From Aphrophora alni (taxonomy: Eukaryota; Arthropoda; Insecta; Hemiptera; Aphrophoridae), in assembly GCA_963513935.1 (NCBI GenBank), contig OY740766.1:1394001-1458000 (forward strand): DNA of 64,000 bases, written 5' to 3'. The position numbers and the translations under genes were made by a program. Below, piece by piece: positions 63,883-64,000 of this stretch; the stretch's first letter is position 1; each line of letters begins with the position of its first letter. Below the pieces are notes generated by a model. The model had not been told where the DNA came from, made no database searches, and saw nothing but the letters and a program-made list of their open reading frames with translations.

Positions 63883-64000
63883 TGTTACCAGGGGACTTAA
63901 ATTTAAGAAAGGCGGAACCAAAATGGTAACAATGTTTAGAAATTTAAAAAAATTAAAAAGACAAAAACAAATTTAGTGATTAACAAGGCTCAAGTTTATT

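Larger units (their letters stand above)
59824..64000. mobile_element. Terminal-repeat element (LTR or Penelope pseudo-LTR type), right end outside window
   Basis: The sequence starting TGTTACCAGGGGACTTAAAT at 59824 recurs identically from 63883 to the window end (118 bp, no difference), 4,059 bp apart. On the minus strand, CTGTAAA...GAT-AAA-ATC...GAAACGTC and a CAATAAAC lie near 59940-59980, resembling the degraded hammerhead and polyadenylation region of Penelope pseudo-LTRs. No RT or integrase coding is seen between the repeats, so it is non-autonomous or hollowed out. No convincing primer-binding site or polypurine tract. Confidence 0.65.

Noticed and set aside
1..64000. CRISPR arrays, operons or bacterial features
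   Set aside because: No regularly spaced short repeats with unique spacers and no prokaryotic gene organisation; the sequence is eukaryotic.

Overview
The window looks like nuclear DNA of an arthropod, most likely an insect. It is very AT-rich, has no compact operon-like genes, and is dominated by intronic and intergenic transposon debris (piggyBac, hAT, mariner/Tc1, pogo, gypsy, non-LTR, Penelope-like) and (AT)n microsatellites. I cannot resolve order or species.

One host gene organises the left three quarters. On the minus strand I can splice eight coding exons into one open frame of exactly 1,200 nt (400 codons), from an ATG at 48365 to an exon ending at 1784, with the rest running off the left edge. 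The product is the N-terminal part of a MAP3K4/MEKK4-type kinase (Drosophila Mekk1). The clearest evidence is the block IWLELQAWHAGRTL, nearly identical to vertebrate MAP3K4, plus LFP and YGTTPP blocks in the expected order. The kinase domain lies beyond the window. Introns are 0.76 to 22 kb; coding sequence is about 2.6% of the span.

The introns hold the repeats. Intron 8 (left edge) has a piggyBac transposase 3' end and a TTAA-flanked piggyBac MITE. Intron 7 has a decayed piggyBac copy. Intron 6 has a compound microsatellite and a near-perfect snap-back palindrome. Intron 4 has a GC-rich pogo-type MITE. Intron 3 has a snap-back carrying a hammerhead-ribozyme-like sequence. Intron 2 has two more snap-backs, a nested direct/inverted repeat complex and three mariner/Tc1 pseudogenes. 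The 22-kb intron 1 has further hammerhead-like copies, two non-LTR remnants, a tRNA-derived SINE piece and a snap-back enclosing a 5S rRNA fragment.

The right part (48.4-64 kb) is a transposon graveyard upstream of the gene: a truncated hAT with a perfect 8-bp duplication; a second hAT inserted into a non-LTR retrotransposon; a gypsy element interrupted within its reverse transcriptase by a hAT-type MITE; and a structure with two identical repeats 4,059 bp apart that reaches the right edge.

The most interesting signal is a dispersed family of hammerhead-like cassettes. Two copies (14072-14116 and 31425-31469, minus strand) have the CUGANGA and GAA cores, three pairable stems and a GUC cleavage triplet. 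A third (about 17885-17924) keeps the architecture with different stem sequences. Five snap-back elements share a terminal AATTGTGTT motif, which suggests one Penelope-like or retrozyme-like non-autonomous lineage.
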